Shown here one piece after another: positions 5,180-5,195 of a DNA stretch of 5,195 nt. Below the pieces are notes generated by a model, which saw only the letters and a program-made list of their open reading frames with translations, was not told the origin of the DNA and did not search any database. Numbering within the stretch: position 1 is the stretch's first letter; every line of letters begins with the position of its first letter. The position numbers were made by a program, and so were the translations under genes. Source of the DNA: Acidobacteriaceae bacterium (GTDB taxonomy: Bacteria > Acidobacteriota > Terriglobia > Terriglobales > SbA1); NCBI GenBank assembly GCA_003156615.1, contig PMHI01000126.1, positions 7,865 through 13,059 on the forward strand, read 5' to 3'.

Positions 5180-5195
5180 GGTGATTCTTATGCGA

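Overview
The window is a GC-rich bacterial chromosome segment. It has seven supportable protein genes and a 5' flank of about 535 bases in which I recognise nothing. The gene set suggests Acidobacteriota (Terriglobales-like): a CYCXC-family exported cysteine protein, a short secreted carboxypeptidase-regulatory-like protein, a DUF6249-like membrane protein, a TPR protein coupled to a YvcK/CofD-like protein, and TTAGAAT/TTAAAAT boxes ahead of genes. This assignment is inference from gene content and style. There is no rRNA or other marker here to prove it.

Layout: 1-535 has no convincing gene, only scattered short inverted repeats. On the minus strand, 536-1135 encodes signal peptidase I (lepB). 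It diverges across about 135 bp from a plus-strand gene (1271-1756) for a secreted protein with a PCYCYC motif. A palindromic GTACTCGG-type repeat (1768-1822) and a small operator-like palindrome (1862-1875) follow. Next is a tight pair, a 192-residue TPR protein (1940-2518) and yvcK (2531-3592), separated by 12 nt with no Shine-Dalgarno between them. A secreted single-domain protein (3740-4201) comes next, with a possible four-codon upstream ORF overlapping its start. It is followed by a compact EVE-domain protein (4256-4636). A small DUF6249-like membrane protein (4658-5011) lies on the minus strand, convergent with the EVE gene. The last 180 bases are a divergent intergenic region with two direct repeats 32 bp apart, ahead of a possible ATG at 5190.

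Functionally this is mostly envelope and housekeeping biology. LepB releases exported proteins and would be expected to process the two secreted proteins encoded here. YvcK homologues bind UDP-GlcNAc and link central carbon metabolism to cell-wall synthesis. The EVE protein is a likely modified-nucleotide reader. I see no CRISPR array, transposase, phage gene or toxin-antitoxin pair, and no convincing new multi-gene system. The points most worth a second look are the palindromic repeat, the PCYCYC protein, the coupled TPR-yvcK pair, the tiny upstream ORF, and the 32-bp-spaced repeats near the right edge.
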